A stretch of DNA of 7,366 nt from Rhodoferax sp. Its GTDB lineage: Bacteria > Pseudomonadota > Gammaproteobacteria > Burkholderiales > Burkholderiaceae_C. The translations under genes and the position numbers were made by a program. Positions 1 through 6,236 of this stretch are shown here, piece by piece (within the stretch, counting starts at the first letter, position 1; the number at the start of each line of letters is the position of its first letter). The stretch covers positions 1 through 7,366 of the forward strand of contig JAKFXU010000089.1 in assembly GCA_021731215.1 (NCBI GenBank), given 5' to 3'. Below the pieces are notes generated by a model. The model was not told where the DNA came from, did not search any database, and saw only the letters and a program-made list of their open reading frames with translations.

Positions 1-36
1 GATCAGGCGCGGCCAAGCGCAACCGGGAGTATTTGA
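1..36 (+). CDS. Possible 3' end of an upstream gene (partial)
   Basis: Frame 1 is open from the window edge to a TGA at 34-36, which shares its A with the ATG of the next gene (TGATG). Such one-base overlaps are common in tightly coupled bacterial operons. By analogy with the Pseudomonas spuA-spuB order, the upstream gene could be a gamma-glutamyl-GABA hydrolase (PuuD/SpuA). The visible 11-residue tail (DQARPSATGSI) is too short to identify. Frames 2 and 3 are also open to the left edge, so even the reading frame is uncertain. Confidence 0.25.
   Translation, partial: DQARPSATGSI
25..29 (+). promoter_or_regulatory. Ribosome binding site that sets the synthetase start
   Basis: GGGAG lies six bases before the ATG at 36. 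It fits that ATG better than the TTG at 33 (three bases away) or the in-frame ATG at 54 (24 bases away), so 36 is chosen as the start. Confidence 0.65.
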
Positions 37-1403
37 TGAACGACAAGAAAACCATGAGCTTCAACGATCTGGAGCAATGGCTCAATGAGCGACGGGTGAC
101 CGAGGTCGAGTGTCTGGTGCCCGACTTGACCGGCGTGGCGCGCGGCAAAATTCTGCCGCGCGGCAAGTTCACCGAAGATCGCGGCATGCGCTTGCCACAG
201 GCCATTGTGGCGATGGGTGTCACCGGCGAGTTTCCTGAAAGTGGCCCTTATTACGACGTGATTGACCCGACCGACAAGGATATGCAGCTGCGCCCCGATC
301 CCTCCACCGTGCGCATCGTGCCCTGGGCCGTTGACCCGACCGCCCAGGTCATTCACGACTGTTTTGACCATCAGGGCAATCTGGTTGCGTTTGCGCCGCG
401 CTCCGTGCTGCGCCGGGTTTGTGATCTGTTTGCGGCCGAAGGGCTGCAACCGATCGTGGCGCCCGAGCTGGAGTTTTACCTGACCGCCCGCAACACCGAC
501 CCCAACACTTTGTTGCGTGCGCCGGTCGGTCGCAGCGGGCGGGCCGAGACCTCACGCCAGGCTTACAGCATCGATGCGGTGAACGAGTTCGATCCGCTGT
601 TCGAGGACATCTACGACTACTGCGACAAGATGGAGCTCAATGTCGATACCTTGATTCACGAGGTCGGCGCCGGTCAGATGGAAATCAACTTTTTCCATGC
701 GGAGCCGCTCGGGCTGGCCGACGAGGTGTTCTTTTTCAAGCGCACGGTGCGCGAAGCGGCGCTGCGCCACGACATGTACGCCACCTTCATGGCCAAGCCG
801 ATCGCGACCGAGCCGGGCAGCGCGATGCACGTGCATCAGAGCATCTTGAACATCGCCACCGGCAAGAATATTTTCAGCCAGGAAGATGGCTCGCCGTCGG
901 AGGCCTTCTTGCACTACATCGGTGGCTTGCAGCGCTACATTCCGGCCGCCATGGTGTTGGTGGCGCCCTATGTCAATAGCTATCGCCGCTTGTCCCGCAA
1001 TACGGCGGCTCCGATCAACATCGAGTGGGGCTGTGACAACCGCACGGTCGGGATTCGTTCGCCGATTTCATCGCCACAGGCGCGCCGGCTTGAAAACCGC
1101 GTCATTGGCGCCGATGCCAACCCTTATGTGGCCTTGGCCATGACGCTGGCCTGCGGCTACCTGGGTCTGAAAAACAAGATCAAACCGAAAGCCGAAATGA
1201 AGGGCGATGCTTACCTGGCGCCCTATTCGCTGCCGCGCAGTCTGGGCGAAGCGCTGGACTGGTTGCGCCGCGAGTCCGATCTGCACGAGGTGCTGGGCAA
1301 GGAGTTCATTACGGTGTACTCGGAAATCAAGGAACTGGAGTTTGACGAGTTCATGAAGGTGATTTCACCGTGGGAGCGTGAGCACCTGCTGCTGCATGTT
1401 TAA
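36..1403 (+). CDS. puuA: Glutamine-synthetase-family gamma-glutamylpolyamine synthetase (PuuA/SpuB/SpuI type)
   Basis: This 455-residue cytoplasmic enzyme probably joins glutamate to putrescine (or a related polyamine) using ATP, the first step of the gamma-glutamylated putrescine pathway. It has the two-part glutamine synthetase fold: an N-terminal beta-grasp region (about 8-105, with DLTGVARGK at 30-38) and a C-terminal catalytic domain (about 118-455). Visible active-site residues are the metal-binding glutamates E144 and E146 (PELEFYL), E209 and E216 (HEVGAGQMEIN), H265 in MHVHQS, the arginines R318, R336 and R341 around WGCDNRTVGIR, and E353/R355 in RLENR. The loop that reads PGYEAP in nitrogen-assimilating GlnA, whose Glu closes the ammonium site, reads RNTAAP here (321-326). 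This argues against a housekeeping ammonium-using GlnA. The length is normal for PuuA-like enzymes. The aminotransferase gene follows after 36 bases and the transporter lies further downstream, which supports polyamine use. The exact amine substrate is inferred from context. Family assignment is secure; the polyamine role is likely. Confidence 0.88.
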   Translation: MNDKKTMSFNDLEQWLNERRVTEVECLVPDLTGVARGKILPRGKFTEDRGMRLPQAIVAMGVTGEFPESGPYYDVIDPTDKDMQLRPDPSTVRIVPWAVDPTAQVIHDCFDHQGNLVAFAPRSVLRRVCDLFAAEGLQPIVAPELEFYLTARNTDPNTLLRAPVGRSGRAETSRQAYSIDAVNEFDPLFEDIYDYCDKMELNVDTLIHEVGAGQMEINFFHAEPLGLADEVFFFKRTVREAALRHDMYATFMAKPIATEPGSAMHVHQSILNIATGKNIFSQEDGSPSEAFLHYIGGLQRYIPAAMVLVAPYVNSYRRLSRNTAAPINIEWGCDNRTVGIRSPISSPQARRLENRVIGADANPYVALAMTLACGYLGLKNKIKPKAEMKGDAYLAPYSLPRSLGEALDWLRRESDLHEVLGKEFITVYSEIKELEFDEFMKVISPWEREHLLLHV

Positions 1404-1439
1404 GCCACACCCCGTGATCCCCAGGCAAGAACCCTCGAT

Positions 1440-2849
1440 ATGAATGCTTTTGCGGATAAGCAACACTTAAGCACCCGGGAGATCCAGGCGCTCGACAGCG
1501 CGCATTTTTTGCACCCGTTCACCGATTTCAAGGATTTGGCTTCCCGTGGCGCGCGCATCATCACCCATGCCCAGGGCATCTACGTGTGGGACTCCGAGGG
1601 CGAAAAAATGCTCGATGCCATGAGTGGCTTGTGGTGCGTCAACGTCGGTTACGCACGCCAGGAGCTGGCCGACGCCGCCTATCGGCAAATGATGACGCTG
1701 CCGTTCTACAACAGCTTTTTTCAGACCACCAATCTGCCGGCGGTGCAACTGGCGGCGCGGCTGGCGGCGTTGGCGCCCCCGGTCGGGGAGCGCAGCTTCG
1801 CGCATGTTTTTTACTCGTCCAGTGGCAGCGAGAGCAACGATTCCAACGTGCGCATGGTGCGCCGCTATTGGGATTTGCTGGGTCAACCGGAGCGCAAGGT
1901 GATCATCGGCCGCTTGAACGCCTATCACGGCAGCACCATGGCCGGCGCCTCGCTCGGTGGCATGAGCGGCATGCATGCGCAGGGCGATTTGCCGATTCCC
2001 AACATAGCCCATATTGGACAGCCCTATTTCTTCGAGAACGGCTTGCCGGGGGAAACTGCCGATGAGTTCGGGCTGCGCGCCGCCGGCTGGCTGGAGGAGA
2101 AGATACTGGCGCTTGGGCCCGACCGTGTCGCCGCCTTTATTGCCGAGCCGGTGCAGGGGGCGGGCGGCGTCATCATTGCGCCTGACAGCTATTGGCCGGA
2201 AATTCAGCGCATCGTGGACAAGTACGGCATTTTGTTGATCAGTGATGAGGTGATTTGCGCCTTTGGCCGGGTCGGTCACTGGTTTGCCTATGAAAAGTTT
2301 GGCTATCAGCCCGATCTGGTGACCTTTGCCAAGGCCGTGACCAGTGGCTACATTCCCCTGGGTGGTGTCATGGTTGGCAACCGCGTGGCCAAGGTGTTGA
2401 TCGAGCAGGGTGGCGAGTTCACCCATGGCTACACCTACAGCGGCCATCCGGTGGCCTGCGCCGTGGCGCTGGCCAACCTGGACATCATGGAGCGCGAGCA
2501 GTTGGTGCAGCGGGTCAAGGGTGAACTGGGCGCCTACCTGGCGCGGCGCTTTGGCGAGCTCAGCGATCATCCACTGGTCGGGCTGGCCGAGACCTGTGGT
2601 TTCATGGCCGGGCTGGTGCTGGTCAAGAACAAGGCGACGCGCGCGCGCTTTCACCCCGATGCCGCGGTCGGTATGCTGTGCCGTGGGCACTGTTTCAACA
2701 ATGGCCTGATCATGCGTGCCGTGGGCGATCGCATGATCATTGCGCCGCCACTGGTCATGACGACGGCCGAGATTGATGAAATGATTCGACTGATCCGCCT
2801 GGCGTTGAATCTGACCCAACAGGACCTGAAACAAAAAGGACAACTCTGA
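1440..2849 (+). CDS. spuC: Class III PLP-dependent aminotransferase, putrescine (polyamine):pyruvate type
   Basis: This 469-residue protein is a fold-type I, class III (omega) aminotransferase. It probably moves the terminal amine of putrescine, or of gamma-glutamylputrescine, to pyruvate, giving an aldehyde and alanine. Visible PLP-site parts are SSGSESND (127-134, phosphate contact), YHG (162-164, aromatic stacking on the ring), SDEVICAFGR (268-277, with D269 meeting the pyridine nitrogen), the Schiff-base lysine K298 in TFAKAVTSGY, and TYSGHP (332-337, phosphate contact across the dimer). LWCVNVGY (64-71) resembles the substrate-side loop of the SpuC and beta-alanine:pyruvate group. The length is typical of SpuC. 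The first ATG is kept although only a weak AGG (1423-1425) precedes it. It sits 36 bases after the synthetase gene, so the two are probably co-transcribed. In E. coli Puu this oxidative step is done by the oxidase PuuB; here a transaminase stands in its place, as in Pseudomonas. Other omega-amine substrates cannot be excluded. Confidence 0.88.
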   Translation: MNAFADKQHLSTREIQALDSAHFLHPFTDFKDLASRGARIITHAQGIYVWDSEGEKMLDAMSGLWCVNVGYARQELADAAYRQMMTLPFYNSFFQTTNLPAVQLAARLAALAPPVGERSFAHVFYSSSGSESNDSNVRMVRRYWDLLGQPERKVIIGRLNAYHGSTMAGASLGGMSGMHAQGDLPIPNIAHIGQPYFFENGLPGETADEFGLRAAGWLEEKILALGPDRVAAFIAEPVQGAGGVIIAPDSYWPEIQRIVDKYGILLISDEVICAFGRVGHWFAYEKFGYQPDLVTFAKAVTSGYIPLGGVMVGNRVAKVLIEQGGEFTHGYTYSGHPVACAVALANLDIMEREQLVQRVKGELGAYLARRFGELSDHPLVGLAETCGFMAGLVLVKNKATRARFHPDAAVGMLCRGHCFNNGLIMRAVGDRMIIAPPLVMTTAEIDEMIRLIRLALNLTQQDLKQKGQL

Positions 2850-2860
2850 GTCGTCTGAAA

Positions 2861-2875
2861 TGGCAGGGATTTGCT
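2861..2875 (+). promoter_or_regulatory. Sigma-54-like motif with a one-base-short spacer
   Basis: TGGCA (2861-2865) and TTTGCT (2870-2875) resemble the -24 and -12 parts of an RpoN promoter. Only nine bases separate the GG (2862-2863) from the GC (2873-2874), whereas the usual spacing is ten. RpoN spacing is strict, so this is a weak candidate. A nitrogen-controlled promoter here would make biological sense for a polyamine transporter. I found no convincing sigma-70 promoter in this 86-base gap. Confidence 0.2.
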
Positions 2876-2923
2876 TTTAGCGTGCCTTAAACTAATGCCT
2901 GCAATTTTCCCAATTTTTCAAAT

Positions 2924-2929
2924 GGAGAG
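2924..2929 (+). promoter_or_regulatory. Ribosome binding site of the binding-protein gene
   Basis: GGAGAG stands upstream of two tandem ATG codons at 2936 and 2939. From the GGAG core the spacing is eight bases to the first ATG and eleven to the second, so the first is preferred. The choice only adds one Met to the signal peptide. Confidence 0.7.
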
Positions 2930-2935
2930 ACAAGC

Positions 2936-4102
2936 ATGATGAAAAAATACCTGTGGTCGTTTGCGCTGTCGGCGCTGGTGCTGGTCGGCTGTGGCAAGAA
3001 AGAGGAGCCCCCGGTGGCGGTGCTTGCCCCGGCACCGGTCGCCAGCGCGCCGGCCGCGGTGGCGGTCAACACCGAGGAAAAGCTGCTCAACATTTACAAC
3101 TGGCCGGACTACATCCCGGAGGGCATGATCGCCGCCTTCGAGAAAGAGTCGGGCATCAAGGTCAACTACGACACCTTCGAGACCAATGAAGCCCTGCATG
3201 CCAAGCTGGTGGCGGGCAATTCCGGCTACGACATCGTGGTGCCGGGCACCGTGTTTGCCAAACCCCAGATTGAAGGGGGTTTGCTACAGCCGCTGGACAA
3301 GTCAAAAATCCAGAACCTGGCCAATCTGGACCCCGCCATCATGGGCACCCTGACCAAGGCCGACCCTGACAACAAGCATCTGGTGCCCTGGGCCTGGGGC
3401 TTCACCACGGTCGGCATCAACCGGACCAAGGTGAGCAAAGCGCTGGGCGCCATGCCGATGCCGGACAACGCCTGGGACCTGGTGTTTGATCCCAAGTACA
3501 CCGCCAAGCTCAAGGCCTGCGGCATCGCCTACCTGGATTCGCCCACCGAGATCATTCCAGTGGCGCTGCATTACATCGGCAAGGATGCTTACTCCAATGA
3601 CCCCGTCGACTATAAGGCGGCGGCCGCCATGCTGGCCAAAGTGCGCAAGGACGTGCGCCTGTTCAGTTCAACCATGATTGATGACATTGCGGGCGGCAAG
3701 GCCTGTGTTGCCATTGGCTGGTCGGGCGACATCAACATCGCCGCTGCCCGGGCCAAGGAAAACCGATCCAAGGACGTGATCGAGTCGCTGTTGCCCAGCA
3801 CCGGTGCCTTGATTTTCTTTGACACCATGGCCATCACCAAAGATGCCAAGCACCCCAATAACGCCCACGCCTTTATCGACTTCTATCTGCGCCCCGAAAA
3901 CGCGGCGCTGATGGCCAACGAAATGAATTACCCGACCGGCAACAAGGCGGCCGTGGCTATGGTCAAGCCCGAGATTGCAGGCAACAAAACCATCTTTGTC
4001 GATGCCGACTACTTCGCCAAGATGATTGCTCCGAGCAGTTTCACCAACCAAGCCCGTGAAGCCATGGCCAACGCCTACAACAGCTTCAAAAAGGGCAAGT
4101 AA
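2936..4102 (+). CDS. potF: Polyamine-binding protein of the ABC importer (PotF/SpuD type), predicted lipoprotein
   Basis: This 388-residue protein should capture putrescine or a related polyamine outside the inner membrane and deliver it to the permeases. The N-terminus has a short basic start, a hydrophobic stretch (5-18) and a lipobox LVGC with the acceptor cysteine at C19. A Glu/Pro/Ala-rich linker of about 25-30 residues follows, and the mature fold begins near residue 48. Alignment by eye to E. coli PotF places the amine-binding residues at W56 and D58 (NWPDY), E205 (DSPTE), W262 and D265 (IGWSGD), F294 and D296 (IFFDT) and Y332. Nearly all the key acids and aromatics are kept. F294 falls where PotF has Phe276 and PotD has Trp255, which favours putrescine over spermidine. 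Two changes stand out: PotF Ser38 is P57, and Ser85 is G104 (VPGTVF). PotF and SpuD are normally soluble periplasmic proteins, so the lipid anchor is unusual for this group. The family is secure; ligand preference is inferred. Confidence 0.92.
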   Translation: MMKKYLWSFALSALVLVGCGKKEEPPVAVLAPAPVASAPAAVAVNTEEKLLNIYNWPDYIPEGMIAAFEKESGIKVNYDTFETNEALHAKLVAGNSGYDIVVPGTVFAKPQIEGGLLQPLDKSKIQNLANLDPAIMGTLTKADPDNKHLVPWAWGFTTVGINRTKVSKALGAMPMPDNAWDLVFDPKYTAKLKACGIAYLDSPTEIIPVALHYIGKDAYSNDPVDYKAAAAMLAKVRKDVRLFSSTMIDDIAGGKACVAIGWSGDINIAAARAKENRSKDVIESLLPSTGALIFFDTMAITKDAKHPNNAHAFIDFYLRPENAALMANEMNYPTGNKAAVAMVKPEIAGNKTIFVDADYFAKMIAPSSFTNQAREAMANAYNSFKKGK

Positions 4103-4109
4103 GGCCCCA

Positions 4110-4128
4110 CCCTTGATCTGATCGAGGG
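4110..4128 (+). promoter_or_regulatory. Small stem-loop just after the binding-protein stop
   Basis: CCCTTGAT (4110-4117) pairs with ATCGAGGG (4121-4128) around a CTG loop. This gives eight pairs, including one G-U. Its right arm uses bases 4123-4128, which also form the base of the larger hairpin downstream, so the two structures exclude each other in RNA. Confidence 0.4.
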
Positions 4129-4160
4129 CTGTTTGTACCGGCGGGTATGAGCAGCCCTTG
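4123..4160 (+). terminator. 17-bp stem-loop between binding-protein and ATPase genes (attenuator or mRNA-stabilising hairpin)
   Basis: Bases 4123-4139 pair without a bulge with 4144-4160 around a GGCG loop (4140-4143). There are 17 pairs, four of them G-U; the core GGGCTG/CAGCCC is fully Watson-Crick. The stem is followed by TTAGTTTCTG, which is T-rich but not a clean run, so strong intrinsic termination is doubtful. Stem-loops after the binding-protein gene are well known in ABC importer operons (for example malE-malF), where they protect the upstream mRNA or lower downstream transcription, giving excess binding protein over membrane parts. I infer the same role here. The RBS of the ATPase gene (4183-4187) lies outside the stem. 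Confidence 0.55.
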
Positions 4161-4182
4161 TTAGTTTCTGATGCACCAAAGC

Positions 4183-4187
4183 AAAGG
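4183..4187 (+). promoter_or_regulatory. Ribosome binding site of the ATPase gene
   Basis: AAAGG lies seven bases before the ATG at 4195. An in-frame TAG at 4192-4194 directly abuts this ATG and rules out any longer N-terminus in this frame. Confidence 0.6.
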
Positions 4188-4194
4188 TCGATAG

Positions 4195-5298
4195 ATGGCG
4201 GACAAAAGCGTGAGTGACGGCTATTTGGTTACTGAAAAACTGGTGAAGCGCTTTGACGAAGCGTTGGCAGTGGACGAAGTGTCGCTGTCGATTGGCCAGG
4301 GCGAGATTTTTGCCTTGCTGGGCAGCTCGGGTTGTGGCAAATCGACCTTGCTGCGCATGTTGGCGGGGTTTGAGAAGCCAAGCTCTGGCCGTATTTTGCT
4401 CGGTGGGCAGGATGTGGCCACATTGCCACCTTACGAGCGTCCCATCAACATGATGTTCCAGTCCTACGCTCTGTTTCCGCATTTGGACATTTGGGAGAAC
4501 ATCGCCTTTGGTTTGAAGCGCGAGCGCCTGCCCAGCGCTGAAATCAAGCAGCGCGTGGGCGAGATGCTCGACCTGGTTCAGTTGGGCTCCTTCGCCAAGC
4601 GCAAGCCGCACCAACTCTCAGGGGGGCAGCAACAGCGGGTGGCGCTGGCGCGCAGCCTGGCCAAGCGGCCCAAGCTGCTGCTGCTTGACGAGCCCCTGGG
4701 CGCGCTGGACAAGAAGCTGCGCGAACAGACCCAGTTCGAGCTGGTCAACATCATTGAAAAAGTAGGCGTGACCTGTGTCATGGTCACGCACGACCAGGAA
4801 GAGGCCATGACCATGGCCAATCGCATTGCCGTCATGAGCAGCAAGGGCCGTGTGCTGCAAATCGGCACACCCGAAGAGGTTTACGAGTATCCGGCCAACC
4901 GCTTTGTCGCCGACTTCATTGGCCACGTCAACCTGTTTGAAGGCCGGCTCAGTGTTGACGAGCCTGACCGCTGCGCCGCTGCCACCGGCATCGGTGAAAT
5001 TCATGTGGCGCATGGCGTTAGCGGCCCCTTGAACATGCCGGTGACCATCGCCGTGCGCCCGGAAAAGATCGAGATCAGCCAGCAGCGGCCCGCCGTTGAC
5101 AAAAATATTTTCACCGGCCAGGTCAAGGAGGTTGCCTACTTTGGCTCCTACAACACCTACCTCGTGCGCGCCAGTGACGGCCAGCGCGTGCGCATCACCG
5201 AGGCCAATACCTCGCGCCATGACCTTAGCAAGATAGCCTGGGAAGAGCAGGTATTTTTCTGGTGGGGCGACAACGCCGGCATTGTCCTGCGCGACTGA
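4195..5298 (+). CDS. potG: Polyamine ABC importer ATPase (PotG/SpuF type)
   Basis: This 367-residue cytoplasmic subunit powers polyamine import by ATP hydrolysis and should act as a dimer under the PotH-PotI pair. The nucleotide-binding domain covers about 10-245. It has Walker [10 protein letters not shown] (43-51), the Q-loop at Q89 ([11 protein letters not shown]), the ABC signature LSGGQQQR (141-148), Walker B LLLLDEP (161-167), the D-loop GALD (169-172) and the switch histidine H199 (VTHDQEEA). [10 protein letters not shown] (237-246) leads into a C-terminal TOBE-type domain (about 247-365, with [12 protein letters not shown] at 283-294), typical of the PotA/PotG and MalK group. All catalytic motifs are intact and the length is normal. 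The stop codon (5296-5298) overlaps the ribosome binding site of the next gene, which indicates co-expression with the permeases. General family features cannot separate putrescine from spermidine transporters; the neighbours support polyamines. Confidence 0.93.
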   Translation: MADKSVSDGYLVTEKLVKRFDEALAVDEVSLSIGQGEIFALLGSSGCGKSTLLRMLAGFEKPSSGRILLGGQDVATLPPYERPINMMFQSYALFPHLDIWENIAFGLKRERLPSAEIKQRVGEMLDLVQLGSFAKRKPHQLSGGQQQRVALARSLAKRPKLLLLDEPLGALDKKLREQTQFELVNIIEKVGVTCVMVTHDQEEAMTMANRIAVMSSKGRVLQIGTPEEVYEYPANRFVADFIGHVNLFEGRLSVDEPDRCAAATGIGEIHVAHGVSGPLNMPVTIAVRPEKIEISQQRPAVDKNIFTGQVKEVAYFGSYNTYLVRASDGQRVRITEANTSRHDLSKIAWEEQVFFWWGDNAGIVLRD

Positions 5299-5302
5299 AA
5301 GG
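5298..5302 (+). promoter_or_regulatory. Ribosome binding site of the first permease gene
   Basis: AAAGG begins on the last base of the ATPase stop codon and lies six bases before the ATG at 5309. This supports ATG 5309 over the upstream in-frame TTG at 5282, which would overlap the ATPase gene and add nine polar residues with no good ribosome binding site. Confidence 0.6.
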
Positions 5303-5308
5303 CAGCAA

Positions 5309-6226
5309 ATGGCCGCGACCAATTTTCCGATGCCGGGAAAACGCTTCGTGATCGGCGTGCCCTATGTCTGGCTGGTGATCTTTTTCTTTCTGCCGTTCCT
5401 GATACTGCTCTACATCAGCTTTGTCGATGTCGGCAACGACATTAGCCCGTTCAAACCGATCTGGGACTCTGACACCGGCCTGCTCAAGCTCAAATACGAA
5501 AATTACCTGTCCATCTTTCGCACCCCGGAGGGCGGCCTTCTTTTTCAAACCATTTATATCGAGGCCTACCTGCGCTCGATCTGGTATGCGCTGTGCACGG
5601 CCCTGCTGTGCCTCTTGCTCGGCTATCCGTTTGCCTACTTCATTGCGCGCTCGTCGCCCAGCCTGCGTCCGGCCTTGCTGATGATGGTGATGTTGCCGTT
5701 CTGGACCTCGTTCCTGTTGCGCGTCTATGCCTGGAAAGGCATCCTGGCCGACCAGGGCGTGCTGAACCAGATGTTGATGTCTTTGGGTCTCATCAGCGAT
5801 CCGATCCAGATGCTCTACAGCAACGTGTCGATGCTGGTCGGCATGACCTACGTCTACCTGCCGTTCATGGTGCTGCCGCTGTACGCCAACCTGGTCAAGA
5901 TGGATTTTCGCCTGCTCGAAGCCGCCTACGATCTGGGCGCATCGCCGTTCAAGTCGTTCTGGCTGGTGACGGTGCCGCTGTCCAAGACCGGCATCATTGC
6001 CGGCTTCATGCTGGTCTTCATTCCGTCCGTGGGTGAGTTCGTGATCCCCTCCTTGCTGGGCGGTCCCGAGAACATCATGATCGGTCGCGTGGTGTGGGAC
6101 GAAATGTTCACCAGCAACAACTGGCCACGCGCCACCGCGCTGGCGGTGGTCATGATCGCCCTGATCGTCGTTCCGCTGGCGATTTACTATCACTACACCG
6201 GCGACCCGGTCGAAGCCCGCAAGTGA
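5309..6226 (+). CDS. potH: Polyamine ABC importer permease (PotH/SpuG type)
   Basis: This inner-membrane subunit of 305 residues should form half of the translocation pore with the next permease. Six hydrophobic segments can be seen at roughly 12-38, 88-113, 121-142, 174-195, 226-250 and 274-295. The EAA loop that docks on the ATPase is clear at about 202-215 (LLEAAYDLGASPF), followed by a conserved VPLSKTGI stretch. A long extracytoplasmic loop (about 40-87) between the first two segments is normal for PotB/PotH proteins. The start at 5309 is ten bases after the ATPase stop and uses the AAAGG there. The gene ends ten bases before the second permease, so translation of the three transporter genes is probably coupled. 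No truncation or odd composition is seen. Confidence 0.92.
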   Translation: MAATNFPMPGKRFVIGVPYVWLVIFFFLPFLILLYISFVDVGNDISPFKPIWDSDTGLLKLKYENYLSIFRTPEGGLLFQTIYIEAYLRSIWYALCTALLCLLLGYPFAYFIARSSPSLRPALLMMVMLPFWTSFLLRVYAWKGILADQGVLNQMLMSLGLISDPIQMLYSNVSMLVGMTYVYLPFMVLPLYANLVKMDFRLLEAAYDLGASPFKSFWLVTVPLSKTGIIAGFMLVFIPSVGEFVIPSLLGGPENIMIGRVVWDEMFTSNNWPRATALAVVMIALIVVPLAIYYHYTGDPVEARK

Positions 6227-6231
6227 GGAGG
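6227..6231 (+). promoter_or_regulatory. Strong ribosome binding site for a GTG start
   Basis: GGAGG begins immediately after the TGA of the first permease and ends five bases before the GTG at 6237. It is the strongest Shine-Dalgarno match in the window and supports this non-ATG start. Confidence 0.75.
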
Positions 6232-6236
6232 CGGCT

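Noticed and set aside
33..35. TTG as the synthetase start
   Set aside because: It adds only one residue before an ATG that is better spaced from GGGAG at 25-29.
1404..1439. Promoter or terminator in the 36-base gap between synthetase and aminotransferase
   Set aside because: No hairpin and no -10/-35 or sigma-54 match was seen. Read-through within an operon is the simplest view.
1467..2843. Very long minus-strand open frame (458 codons) opposite the aminotransferase gene
   Set aside because: It is antisense to a gene with intact PLP motifs. High GC with strong third-position bias commonly leaves the opposite strand open. Its translation is rich in His, Gln, Arg and Gly with no recognisable domain.
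2863..2902. GCAGG/CCTGC stem followed by T-rich sequence as a terminator after the aminotransferase gene
   Set aside because: Only five pairs close a 30-base loop, and the following T stretches are broken. It is too weak to call.
5282..5308. TTG start giving a nine-residue longer first permease
   Set aside because: It would overlap the ATPase gene and lacks a suitable ribosome binding site, while ATG 5309 has AAAGG six bases upstream.
4618..5322. Minus-strand open frame opposite the ATPase gene
   Set aside because: It lies opposite a complete ATPase with every ABC motif, and has no domain or ribosome binding site of its own.
5225..6193. Minus-strand open frame (322 codons) opposite the first permease gene
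   Set aside because: The translation is low-complexity, rich in His, Gln, Arg and Asp, the usual antisense image of hydrophobic membrane-protein codons. The plus strand encodes a clear permease.
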